A DNA stretch of 13,868 nt from an uncultured Collinsella sp. (GCA_902496275.1 CABVAC010000052.1:1-13868), one strand, 5' to 3'; positions 6,889 to 13,656 are shown, counted from the stretch's first letter. Translations and numbers: made by a program. Notes: a model not told the origin generated them from the sequence alone.

Positions 6889-8958
6889 CTATCGAACCGA
6901 AGAATCGCCCGAGGCCGAAGAGGTATCGGGCTCGTCATAAATCACGCCGAGCACGTCGCGCACGACATGCATCGCGGTATCTGAGCCGCCGCCGCCCTGC
7001 TCCAGAACAGTAGCGATGACATACTTGGGGTCATCGGCCGGTGCATAGGCGCAGAACCACGCGTATTCGTCCTCGCCACTTTTCTCGCCCGTGCCCGACT
7101 TGCCGTATACCTGCGGCGTCAGGGTGCCAAAGTGCGCCGCCAGGGACGTCGATGCCGTGTAAATCACGTCGTGCATGCCGTTGCGAACTAGAGCCAAATC
7201 CGAATCACTGTTGATCTTGGCCTCCAGGCGCTTCTTCTTGCCCTTGCCGTTGTACTTATAGGCATCGCCGTCGCCATCGCGCGACACGGCAGACAAAAAC
7301 ACGTGAGGCACGTACTGTTTGCCGCCGTTGGCAAGACCCATATAGGCGCACGCCATCTGCAGGGGCGTCACCAGGATGTCGCCCTGGCCGATGGCGATGT
7401 TGGTCATATCGCCGGCATTCCACTTGCGGTCCTCGGCAGAGGCGTCGGTGAAGTACGACTCTTTCCACTCGGCATCGGGAATACGGCCCGCGCCCTCACT
7501 CGGCAGATCGATACCGCAGGTCTTGCCTAGGCCCCAGCGACGAAAGACCTCCTGCAAGCCCTCGGAATGTTTCTCATCATAAAAGAACGCCTTGCCCATG
7601 TCGTAGAAGACAGGGTCGCACGAGTTGGCGATGCCCGACTGCAGCGTCATGGTGCCGTGGCCGGAATGCAACCAGCAGTACTTGCCCCACGACTTGCCCA
7701 GACCCGTCCAATAGCCCGTGCAGTTGGTCGTCTGCCCCGACGTGTAGGTTCCAAACTCAAGACCGGCCAGTGCCGAGAGCGGCTTGATGGTCGAGGCCGA
7801 CATGTACTGTCCGCTAATGGCGCGGTTGAGCAGCGGGTGCGAACCCTTGTCATCATTGAGCTCGGTCCACACGTCATTTGAGACGCCGCCGATAAAGACG
7901 GACGGATCGAACTTGGGCTGGCTCGCCATGCCCAGGATCTCGCCATTGTTGGGATCGAGACACACCACAGCGCCGTTGCCGGCATTGCTGTAGCCAGTGG
8001 TCTTGGCAAGCTCGATAGCGCTCGCCAGCGCCGTCTCGCAGGCCTGCTGGATCTTAAGGTCGAGCGTGAGCTTAATGTCGGAGCCGGCCTTCGCAGGCAC
8101 GGCACCGGCCTGACCGGTCACATTGCCCGAGGCATCGACCTTGACGGTCTGCTCGCCACGAATACCCTGCAGCAGGTTTTCGTAGTAGCTCTCAACGCCC
8201 GCCTGGCCCACGATATCGCCCGACTGGTACGTAATCTTGCCAGCAGAAGCATCATCATCGCCAGAGGTTTTCTTATTCTGGGCCTCGAGCTGCTCGGAGG
8301 TAATGGTGCCGGTATAGCCCAAGATATGGCATGCCGTCTCGCCATATGGATACTGGCGCTCGGTACGCTCGGCGATCTTGACGCCCGGGAACTCGCCGGC
8401 GTGTTCCTTGATATAGGCAACCGTGGAGCGACGGACGTCCGTCGCGATGGTATGCAGGCTCTGAGCGCCCTCTGTATTGTCCTGAATATTGCGAAGGACC
8501 GCCACGTAAGGCATTCCAAGCACGTTGGCAAGATGGCGAACCAGAACCTCATCCTCGGCAAGGTCGCGGTAGGCCACGACAGCAAGTGAGGGACGGTTCT
8601 GGACAAGCGCCACGCCATTGCGGTCGAGGATGCGGCCGCGTACAGCGGGAGTGGTAACGGTGCGAGTCTGATTGCTATTAGCCTGCTTCTCGTAATAGTC
8701 CGACGAGACCATCTGCATGCCCCACAGCTTGACGGCGAGCGCCGCAAACATCGCGCCCACACCCGTGGTGAGGATGGAAAAGCGGCCCTTAAAGGCGGTC
8801 GCCGCGGTATTGCCCTCGCCCTCGGTGGCGCGTGGGGCCGTTCCATGCTGCGTATCGTAGGTAAAACGGGAATCGCCACGACGCATGATGACCAGCGCGA
8901 CCACGATGGCCACAACCAGCACGATACCAGCGATAATAACCGTCAACTGGGAAGACAT
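6889..8958 (-). CDS. mrdA: Class B penicillin-binding protein 2, elongasome transpeptidase
   Basis: Cross-links lateral-wall peptidoglycan as partner of RodA. 689 aa. The dimerisation/pedestal domain begins with VRGRILDRNG (106-115) and includes ERTERQYPYGETACHILGY (197-215). The transpeptidase motifs are S389-T-I-K392, S446-C-D448 (SxD instead of SxN) and K620-S-G-T623. Unusually, two hydrophobic segments precede the pedestal: residues 6-24, and 60-79 after the basic FKGR. Charges (RRGDSR after the first, K57/R59 before the second) predict the N-terminus outside, a cytoplasmic loop of about 34 residues, and the catalytic domain outside. The ATG at 8958 has GGGGAGG 7 nt upstream, fused to the mreD stop, so the extra segment is not a start error. 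The tail is Ser/Asp-rich. It lies between mreD (13-nt gap) and rodA (9-nt gap). Confidence 0.96.
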   Translation of the reverse strand: MSSQLTVIIAGIVLVVAIVVALVIMRRGDSRFTYDTQHGTAPRATEGEGNTAATAFKGRFSILTTGVGAMFAALAVKLWGMQMVSSDYYEKQANSNQTRTVTTPAVRGRILDRNGVALVQNRPSLAVVAYRDLAEDEVLVRHLANVLGMPYVAVLRNIQDNTEGAQSLHTIATDVRRSTVAYIKEHAGEFPGVKIAERTERQYPYGETACHILGYTGTITSEQLEAQNKKTSGDDDASAGKITYQSGDIVGQAGVESYYENLLQGIRGEQTVKVDASGNVTGQAGAVPAKAGSDIKLTLDLKIQQACETALASAIELAKTTGYSNAGNGAVVCLDPNNGEILGMASQPKFDPSVFIGGVSNDVWTELNDDKGSHPLLNRAISGQYMSASTIKPLSALAGLEFGTYTSGQTTNCTGYWTGLGKSWGKYCWLHSGHGTMTLQSGIANSCDPVFYDMGKAFFYDEKHSEGLQEVFRRWGLGKTCGIDLPSEGAGRIPDAEWKESYFTDASAEDRKWNAGDMTNIAIGQGDILVTPLQMACAYMGLANGGKQYVPHVFLSAVSRDGDGDAYKYNGKGKKKRLEAKINSDSDLALVRNGMHDVIYTASTSLAAHFGTLTPQVYGKSGTGEKSGEDEYAWFCAYAPADDPKYVIATVLEQGGGGSDTAMHVVRDVLGVIYDEPDTSSASGDSSVR

Positions 8959-8971
8959 CTACGGGCCTCCC

Positions 8972-9538
8972 CTATTTGAGCTTGCGGGTCTTGGGCTTAA
9001 AGCGCATACCCGTCTGGCGTCCGCCACGTGCGGAGAATCCATAGCCGGACTGCGGCACGACGCCGGACATCAAAAACGGAATGGCAACCAGACCCGTCAG
9101 GATCGAGGACGGCAGCGCATGGCCGAAGATCGCCACGACAAAGCTCGTCTCCAAACCCATAAACAGCAAGATGATGCTGTAAATCACATTAATGACGAGC
9201 GCAAAGGCGCCCACAGTGACGCCGCGCGCACTCGGGGTACCGCCCGTCTGACCGACGGCGCTGTGCACCAGGGCAAAAGAACCCACGGTCAGCAGGAGCG
9301 ACATAACGCCCACCGGCACGGCAGCGGACAGGTCATAGAACAAGCCGCTGCAAAAACCGCACACGACGGCACGGGTCGGGTCGCCCGAGAACACGCTTAG
9401 GCACACCAGGATAATCATGAAGTTGACGCGACCGCCCGCAATGGAGATCTGCGGTGCCAGGCCTGCCTGCAGCAGCACGCACACGATGGCGGCGATTACA
9501 AACGTGCGGGAGCTCATCCCCTGCTCGTGTAGATCCAT
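8972..9538 (-). CDS. mreD: Rod shape-determining protein MreD
   Basis: Small integral membrane protein of the elongasome, linking MreC and the peptidoglycan synthases. 188 aa with about five to six hydrophobic segments, including FVIAAIVCVLLQAGLAP near residue 13, VNFMIILVCLSVFSG, the GFCSGLFYDL turn typical of MreD, and two long segments in the second half, then a basic C-terminal tail (RFKPKTRKLK) expected in the cytoplasm. Two ATGs are close: at 9544 (GGGGG only 1 nt upstream) and at 9538 (GGGGG 7 nt upstream). I chose 9538 on spacing; the difference is two residues. The gap to mreC is 11 nt. MreD is poorly conserved in sequence, so the call rests on fold pattern plus position between mreC and mrdA. 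Confidence 0.92.
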   Translation of the reverse strand: MDLHEQGMSSRTFVIAAIVCVLLQAGLAPQISIAGGRVNFMIILVCLSVFSGDPTRAVVCGFCSGLFYDLSAAVPVGVMSLLLTVGSFALVHSAVGQTGGTPSARGVTVGAFALVINVIYSIILLFMGLETSFVVAIFGHALPSSILTGLVAIPFLMSGVVPQSGYGFSARGGRQTGMRFKPKTRKLK

Positions 9539-9545
9539 GGACATG

Positions 9546-9550
9546 CCCCC
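9546..9550 (-). promoter_or_regulatory. Ribosome-binding site of mreD, fused to mreC stop
   Basis: GGGGG on the minus strand directly follows the TA of the mreC stop TAG, sharing its G. It lies 7 nt before the ATG at 9538 but only 1 nt before the ATG at 9544, so it favours 9538. Confidence 0.6.
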
Positions 9551-10548
9551 TATTCGCTCGAGCCGGAATCGGTCGTCTCGGACGTGTCGGAACTGTCATC
9601 CGAGCTCTCGTCCTTCGTCTTGGTCGCAGCATCACGCGACGTTCCCTGCGGCGTGCTGTTGGCCGTGCTCACGTCCTCATCCGAGGCCGACTGTTCGTCG
9701 GTCAGCGAGGTGATGACCAGCACTTCCTCGTTGTTCTCGGCCGTGGTCTGGGCGCGCACCACAATGGTGTAGTACACGTCGTTTGCCGATTTCTCGACCG
9801 ACGAGACGGTGCCGAGCGGTAGACCCTTGGGGAACACACCGCCAATGCCCGAGGTCACGATGATGTCGCCAACCTTAACATCGGAGTCGACGCTCACGTA
9901 CTCAAGACGCAGCGTGCCGTCAGCCTGACCCTGCAGCATGCCTTGGGCGCGCGTGTCCTGCACCATAGCGGACACGCCCGAGTTCTCGTCGCCAATCAGG
10001 CGCACGGTGGACGTCTTGGCCGAGACTTCGATAATCTGGCCGATAACACCGGCCGAACTCGTCACAGGCATGTTGATGGTAAGGCCGTCGGCAGAGCCCT
10101 TGTCGATGGTGACGGTCGAGGTCCAGGCATCGCCCGAGGCACCAACAATACGAGCTGCGGTCGATTTGAGGTTATAGGTCGACTGCAGGCCGACCAGCCC
10201 CTCCAGACGCTCGGCGGTCTTTTGAGCCTCGGAGAGCTCAGCAACCTTAGAGGTCAGTTCCTCGTTTTGCTTCTTGAGCTCGTCGAGCGTGTCCTGGGAC
10301 GCCGTAAGGTTAGAGAACACGTTGCCGATGGCATTGAAAGGAGCCGCCACAGCCGAACCCACAAAGCGCACCGGCGAGGTAATCGTCGTTACGCCCGAAC
10401 GCACGGCATGAATCGGTCCTGCCTCGCCCTCGCGGATGTAAAACGTGAGCAGCAACACCGAAATCAGGCTGAAAACAATCAACGGGCGCATACCCGTTGA
10501 TTGTCGCTTGGTATTCAGATTTGTGGAGAAACCCGAAGATCGTGCCAA
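9550..10548 (-). CDS. mreC: Rod shape-determining protein MreC
   Basis: Bitopic elongasome scaffold thought to activate PBP2/RodA from outside the membrane. 332 aa: a cytoplasmic basic N-terminus, a membrane segment at about 21-38 (RPLIVFSLISVLLLTFYI), a coiled coil at about 84-118 (DTLDELKKQNEELTSKVAEL), then the double beta-barrel domain with GLTINMPVTSSAGVIGQI (155-172) and GDIIVTSGIGGVFPKGLPLG (227-246), the family's best signature. A Ser/Asp/Thr-rich tail of about 50 residues follows from about 283 and is not part of the core fold. The start is TTG at 10548, with AGGTGG 7 nt upstream; the next ATG (codon 20) lies at the edge of the membrane segment in the loop of a 12-bp hairpin. It lies 21 nt after mreB and 11 nt before mreD. 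Confidence 0.95.
   Translation of the reverse strand: MARSSGFSTNLNTKRQSTGMRPLIVFSLISVLLLTFYIREGEAGPIHAVRSGVTTITSPVRFVGSAVAAPFNAIGNVFSNLTASQDTLDELKKQNEELTSKVAELSEAQKTAERLEGLVGLQSTYNLKSTAARIVGASGDAWTSTVTIDKGSADGLTINMPVTSSAGVIGQIIEVSAKTSTVRLIGDENSGVSAMVQDTRAQGMLQGQADGTLRLEYVSVDSDVKVGDIIVTSGIGGVFPKGLPLGTVSSVEKSANDVYYTIVVRAQTTAENNEEVLVITSLTDEQSASDEDVSTANSTPQGTSRDAATKTKDESSDDSSDTSETTDSGSSE
10475..10504 (-). repeat. 12-bp perfect inverted repeat, terminator-like, inside mreC
   Basis: On the minus strand ACAATCAACGGG and CCCGTTGATTGT flank the 6-nt loop TATGCG, all 12 pairs matching, and TTTC follows. It starts 44 nt into the mreC coding sequence and holds the codon-20 ATG in its loop. The shape resembles an intrinsic terminator with a short, interrupted T-run (TTGTTTTC). 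A role in attenuation or start control is inference. Confidence 0.6.
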
Positions 10549-10555
10549 ATGGAAT

Positions 10556-10561
10556 CCACCT
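10556..10561 (-). promoter_or_regulatory. Ribosome-binding site of mreC
   Basis: AGGTGG on the minus strand, 7 nt before the TTG at 10548. It decides that start in the absence of a nearby ATG. Confidence 0.65.
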
Positions 10562-10569
10562 TTTGGAAA

Positions 10570-11613
10570 TTAAGCATTGGTCTGGACGAAGCCGCCATCA
10601 AACGCATTGGCCTCGAGCACGCGGGCACAGCCGTTAACGACGTTATCGAGCGCCGTGGGGCTGACGTTGACCGAAACACCGGTCTCATCGCGCAGGCGCA
10701 CGTCGAGACCGCGCAGCAGCGCGCCGCCACCAGTCAGCAAAATGCCGTAGTACATAAGGTCCGAGGCAAGATCGGGAGGCGTAGCGTCGAGTGCGTCCTT
10801 GACGGCCTTGGCCATCTCGTCGAGCGGCTTGTTGAGCGCGCGACGAATCTCCTCGCTCTCGATGCGCACGGTCTTGGGCAGACCGGTGATCACGTCGCGG
10901 CCGTTGACCTCGACGTCGAGCTCGTCCTTGAGCGGCACGGCGGAACCGACCTTGATCTTGATGTCCTCTGCCGTACGCTCGCCGATGGCCAGGTTGTAGG
11001 CATCGCGAACGTGCGTGAGGATGGCCTGATCGAACTCGTCACCGGCAATACGGATGGACTGCGAGACGACGATGCCGCCCATAGCGATAACGGCGACCTC
11101 GGTAGTACCGCCACCGATGTCGATGACCATGGAGCCGGTGGGCTCCTCGACGGGCAGGTCGGCGCCGATAGCGGCAGCCATGGGCTCCTCGATCAGGTAG
11201 GCCTGGCGAGCACCGGCCTGGATCGTGGCCTCAAAGACAGCACGCTTCTCGACCGACGTGACACCGGAGGGAACGCAGACGACAACGCGCGGACGCGGGG
11301 TCCACGGATAGCGCTTCTCGGAAGCCTTGTCGATAAAGTAGCGAAGCATGGCCTCGGTAACATCGAAGTCGGCGATGACGCCGTCCTTCAGGGGACGAAC
11401 GGCCACGATGTTGCCGGGCGTACGGCCGAGCATGCGCTTTGCCTCGATACCGACCGCCAGGATGCGCTCGTCGTTCTTGTCGATGGCGACAACAGAGGGC
11501 TCGCGAATGACGATGCCCTTGCCGCGCACGGAGACAAGCGTATTTGCGGTACCGAGGTCGATGGCAAGATCGCCCGCATAGCTACCGAAGAACATATCCA
11601 TCAAAGAAAACAA
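10570..11613 (-). CDS. mreB: Rod shape-determining protein MreB (bacterial actin)
   Basis: ATP-dependent filament-forming actin homologue that guides the elongasome along the inner membrane face. 347 aa, the usual length. Actin-fold motifs in order: phosphate-1 DLGTANTLV (19-27), VCVPSGVTSVEKRAV (112-126), IEEPMAAAIG (141-150, with the catalytic glutamate region), phosphate-2 DIGGGTTEVAVI (165-176), RIAGDEFD (188-195) and the adenosine motif LTGGGALLRGL (293-303). The hydrophobic N-terminal MFSLMDMFFG could serve as membrane anchor. The start is TTG at 11613, with AGGAG 5 nt upstream; the ATG at 11601 would have a spacing of 17 nt and is less likely. It is the first gene of mreBCD-mrdA-rodA, preceded by a hairpin and a possible promoter with direct repeats. 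Confidence 0.97.
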   Translation of the reverse strand: MFSLMDMFFGSYAGDLAIDLGTANTLVSVRGKGIVIREPSVVAIDKNDERILAVGIEAKRMLGRTPGNIVAVRPLKDGVIADFDVTEAMLRYFIDKASEKRYPWTPRPRVVVCVPSGVTSVEKRAVFEATIQAGARQAYLIEEPMAAAIGADLPVEEPTGSMVIDIGGGTTEVAVIAMGGIVVSQSIRIAGDEFDQAILTHVRDAYNLAIGERTAEDIKIKVGSAVPLKDELDVEVNGRDVITGLPKTVRIESEEIRRALNKPLDEMAKAVKDALDATPPDLASDLMYYGILLTGGGALLRGLDVRLRDETGVSVNVSPTALDNVVNGCARVLEANAFDGGFVQTNA

Positions 11614-11618
11614 CGCAA

Positions 11619-11623
11619 CTCCT
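11619..11623 (-). promoter_or_regulatory. Ribosome-binding site of mreB
   Basis: AGGAG on the minus strand, 5 nt before the TTG at 11613. It supports TTG over the ATG at 11601. Confidence 0.65.
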
Positions 11624-11649
11624 GATGTGTTGGATGATTGCTGGAAAAC

Positions 11650-11669
11650 TACTAGCTCATCATACTAGC
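11650..11669 (-). repeat. Direct repeat pair before mreB, possible operator
   Basis: GCTAGTA occurs twice on the minus strand (11669-11663 and 11656-11650) with a 6-nt spacer TGATGA, a 13-bp period. The pair spans the candidate -10 box of mreB, so a regulator could bind here. Seven-base repeats can arise by chance. Confidence 0.4.
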
Positions 11670-11687
11670 GCAAGCCCGGCACCTCAC
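11659..11687 (-). promoter_or_regulatory. Possible weak promoter for mreBCD-mrdA-rodA
   Basis: The -10 TATGAT (11664-11659) matches five of six consensus bases. At 17 bp upstream the -35 position reads GTGAGG (11687-11682), only three of six, and it lies inside the hairpin at 11674-11706. It is the best candidate in the 115-nt gap before mreB but stays tentative. Confidence 0.35.
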
Positions 11688-11706
11688 TTGCGGTGAAGCG
11701 CCGGGC
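11674..11706 (-). terminator. 14-bp hairpin between the TPR gene and mreB
   Basis: On the minus strand GCCCGGC (11706-11700) pairs with GCCGGGC (11680-11674). Seven further pairs inside (GCTTCAC against GTGAGGT, two of them G.T) close a 5-nt loop CGCAA. The stem is strong, but only TTGCGC follows, so the T-run is poor. Possible weak terminator of the TPR transcript or mRNA-processing/attenuation element; no T-run follows on the other strand either. Confidence 0.55.
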
Positions 11707-11728
11707 AAAGCTAAATCCCATAAGGTCA

Positions 11729-13033
11729 CTACTGGTTGTCAGCAGCCGAGAAATCCATATCGAGCGAGGAAACGGCCCAGCCGATATGGTTGTCGGAGCG
11801 CACGAATTTGACGGTGTACTCCTGCTCGCCGCCCTTGGACAGCGATGCCTTCACCTTAGCGGTCGTCTCGGTCATGGACTGATCCATGCCCTCGACGGAC
11901 ACGGTGGCACCCTGCGGAATCGAAGAGATGATCATCGACTTGGCGTCCTCGGACAGGCTCGAGGCCAGGCAAGACTCGGCCTTTGCGGTGTCACCGTCGC
12001 CGGCAGCCTGGAACAGATCGGTAACGACAGACTCCTGAGACGGGAAGCCAAAGCCGCGCGTGTAGGCAAAGCCCAGACCGCCCGCGGCGATCAAAATGAG
12101 CAGAAGCAGCACGATGAAGACTTTGAGACCCGTGTGGCGATGGCGACGACGGACCTTGGCCTGCTTACGGTCCTGACGGTCCTGCTGGACCATCTCGGAC
12201 TCGGACAGCGTAAAGAAGCCGGTGTCCGAGGGATCGGGCATAAACTGACCGGTCGCGCCCGTAGGATCGAGCGGGTCAACGGCAGGAGCGTCCATCGCGG
12301 GCGCCGGAGCCGTGGCCATAGCCGTCTGGGCAGACAGCGCGGCAAGCGAATCGTGCACGCGGGCAAGCTCATCGGCCTGCTCGGAGGTGAGCTGGTAGAT
12401 GCCATCGGCAGTAGCGGCGTTAAAGGCGTCGAGTGCGTCGGAGGGGCGGCCGGCGGCAGAAAGCGCCTGACCCATGCCGGCGTTGAGCGCACGCGTGTCG
12501 TCGCGGGGACCGGCAAAGTCGATAGCCGTGCGGTAGGTCTCCACGGCATCCGCCGGACGGCCGAGCTTAATGAAGCAACGACCGAGCTCGCCGAGTGCGG
12601 CGGCAGGAGCCGGATTGGCGCCGTCGATGGCAGCCTGACGGAAGGCAGTACCCGCGTTGGCATAGTCGCCCGACTGGAACAGCGCGTTACCCAGGCCCAG
12701 ATAGGCCTTGAACGGCGTGGCATAGGAAGCATCCTGCGTAGCAGCAGAGAACGCCTGGGCGGCCGTCGTGTAGTCGCCCACGGCGGCGAGCGCCTTGCCG
12801 CGGTTGGTGAGCAGTGCGCCGCGCTTGCCGTAGGTGCCGTCGTTGAGGGCGGCGTCATAGGCCTCGGCGGCCTCGGCATACATGCCCAGATGCATCAAGG
12901 CGTTACCACGAAGGTGATCGGCCTCGCCCATAATCTCATCGGGAGTTTTTGCCGCCCCAAGCATCTGGGCTGCAGCGGAAAAATCACCCGCGCGGTAAGC
13001 GGCGCGGCCCTGTTGGATCAGCTGGCTATTCAA
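11729..13033 (-). CDS. TPR-repeat protein with one transmembrane segment
   Basis: A 434-aa protein whose exact role I do not recognise. Residues 6-206 carry about six tetratricopeptide-like repeats, visible as recurring RGNALMHLGMYAEAAEAYDAAL, NRGKALAAVGDYTTAAQAF and LGLGNALFQSGDYANAGTAF, a protein-binding scaffold. A Pro/Ala/Asp linker (about 240-275) and a very basic stretch (RRRHRH near 295-300) lead to one membrane segment at about 303-325. About 100 extracellular residues follow, in a helix-then-strand pattern like NTF2-like/DUF4878 domains (inference). Positive-inside charge puts the TPR part in the cytoplasm. The start is TTG at 13033, with AGGGG 6 nt upstream; the next Met is residue 24, inside the first repeat. 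It lies 11 nt after the cyclophilin gene, evidently co-transcribed, upstream of mreB. Confidence 0.88.
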   Translation of the reverse strand: MNSQLIQQGRAAYRAGDFSAAAQMLGAAKTPDEIMGEADHLRGNALMHLGMYAEAAEAYDAALNDGTYGKRGALLTNRGKALAAVGDYTTAAQAFSAATQDASYATPFKAYLGLGNALFQSGDYANAGTAFRQAAIDGANPAPAAALGELGRCFIKLGRPADAVETYRTAIDFAGPRDDTRALNAGMGQALSAAGRPSDALDAFNAATADGIYQLTSEQADELARVHDSLAALSAQTAMATAPAPAMDAPAVDPLDPTGATGQFMPDPSDTGFFTLSESEMVQQDRQDRKQAKVRRRHRHTGLKVFIVLLLLILIAAGGLGFAYTRGFGFPSQESVVTDLFQAAGDGDTAKAESCLASSLSEDAKSMIISSIPQGATVSVEGMDQSMTETTAKVKASLSKGGEQEYTVKFVRSDNHIGWAVSSLDMDFSAADNQ

Positions 13034-13039
13034 GGAAGT

Positions 13040-13044
13040 CCCCT
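13040..13044 (-). promoter_or_regulatory. Ribosome-binding site of the TPR gene
   Basis: AGGGG on the minus strand, 6 nt before the TTG at 13033 and immediately after the TAA of the cyclophilin gene, with only one or two bases between. It supports the TTG start. Confidence 0.65.
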
Positions 13045-13587
13045 TTACTCGTGAACGATCTCGACATGGACGATCTCGTCGCCGGCACGCAGCTGCGAAA
13101 TCACATCGAGACCCTCGACCGTGGTACCAAAGACGGTGTAACCGGAATCGAGGTTATGCTGGGCACCCAGGCAGAAGTAGAACTGCGAACCCGCGGAATC
13201 GGGGTCCATGGAGCGTGCCATGGCAAGGGCACCATCGACATGGCTGTTGTGCGGATTGGTGGCAAACTCGCCCTTGATGCAGTAGCCGGGGCCACCGGTA
13301 CCGGGCATGCCGTCGGGGCCCTCAAGACCGGCAGCGACGTCGGCGCCGGACATGTCGCGGGTATTGGGGTCGCCGCCTTGGATGACAAAACCGGGCACAT
13401 AGCGATGGAACTTAAGGCCATCATAGAAGCCCATCGTAGAAAGCTCGCAGAAGTTCGCGACATGAATGGGAGCGCCCTCGCCGTCAAACTTGACCTTGAT
13501 AGTACCCTTCGACGTCTCGATAACGGCGCACTCGTCGCCGGCAAGCTGATACTCGGGCGTGTAGAGCTCTTTCTTAAACCCAAACAT
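13045..13587 (-). CDS. Cyclophilin-type peptidyl-prolyl cis-trans isomerase
   Basis: Catalyses cis-trans isomerisation of X-Pro bonds. 180 aa, a single cyclophilin domain. Signatures: GTIKVKF near 28-34, NFCELSTMGFYDGLKFHR (45-62; R62 is the catalytic arginine), VPGFVIQGGDP (64-74), GTGGPGYCIKGEF (96-108), ALAMARS (120-126), SQFYFCL (134-140) and TVFG (151-154). There is no signal peptide, so it is probably cytoplasmic. Position N145 aligns with the tryptophan that binds cyclosporin in human CypA, which predicts weak drug binding. About 16 residues are inserted between GGDP and GTGGPGY compared with compact bacterial forms. The ATG at 13587 has GGAAGG about 6 nt upstream. It has its own promoter and is the first gene of a pair with the TPR protein. 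Confidence 0.95.
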   Translation of the reverse strand: MFGFKKELYTPEYQLAGDECAVIETSKGTIKVKFDGEGAPIHVANFCELSTMGFYDGLKFHRYVPGFVIQGGDPNTRDMSGADVAAGLEGPDGMPGTGGPGYCIKGEFATNPHNSHVDGALAMARSMDPDSAGSQFYFCLGAQHNLDSGYTVFGTTVEGLDVISQLRAGDEIVHVEIVHE

Positions 13588-13626
13588 GTGGTTCCTTCCT
13601 CGTGCGTTTAAAGCATATTTGTACGA

Positions 13627-13656
13627 ATTGTAGCAATAAGCATGGGCTTACATCAA
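13627..13656 (-). promoter_or_regulatory. Promoter of the cyclophilin-TPR pair
   Basis: On the minus strand the -35 TTGATG (13656-13651) and -10 TACAAT (13632-13627) are 18 bp apart. The -10 is preceded by TGC, forming an extended -10 (TGCTACAAT). The expected start is near 13620, leaving a leader of about 33 nt. It lies in the 107-nt gap between the preceding stop and the cyclophilin ATG; I saw no clear terminator in that gap. Confidence 0.65.

Noticed and set aside
6904..6935. GCCCGA/TCGGGC inverted repeat near the end of mrdA as a terminator
   Set aside because: The stem is only 6 bp with a 13-nt loop, has no T-run, and lies in the repetitive Ser/Asp-rich tail coding; rodA follows at once with a coupled ribosome-binding site.
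9539..9544. First ATG of mreD at 9544
   Set aside because: The GGGGG site is only 1 nt away, too close for initiation; the second ATG at 9538 has a 7-nt spacing. The choice changes only two residues.
11693..13054. 453-aa open frame on the plus strand
   Set aside because: Shadow of the TPR gene; the composition is Gly/Arg/His-rich with no recognisable domain, while the minus-strand frame shows TPR periodicity.
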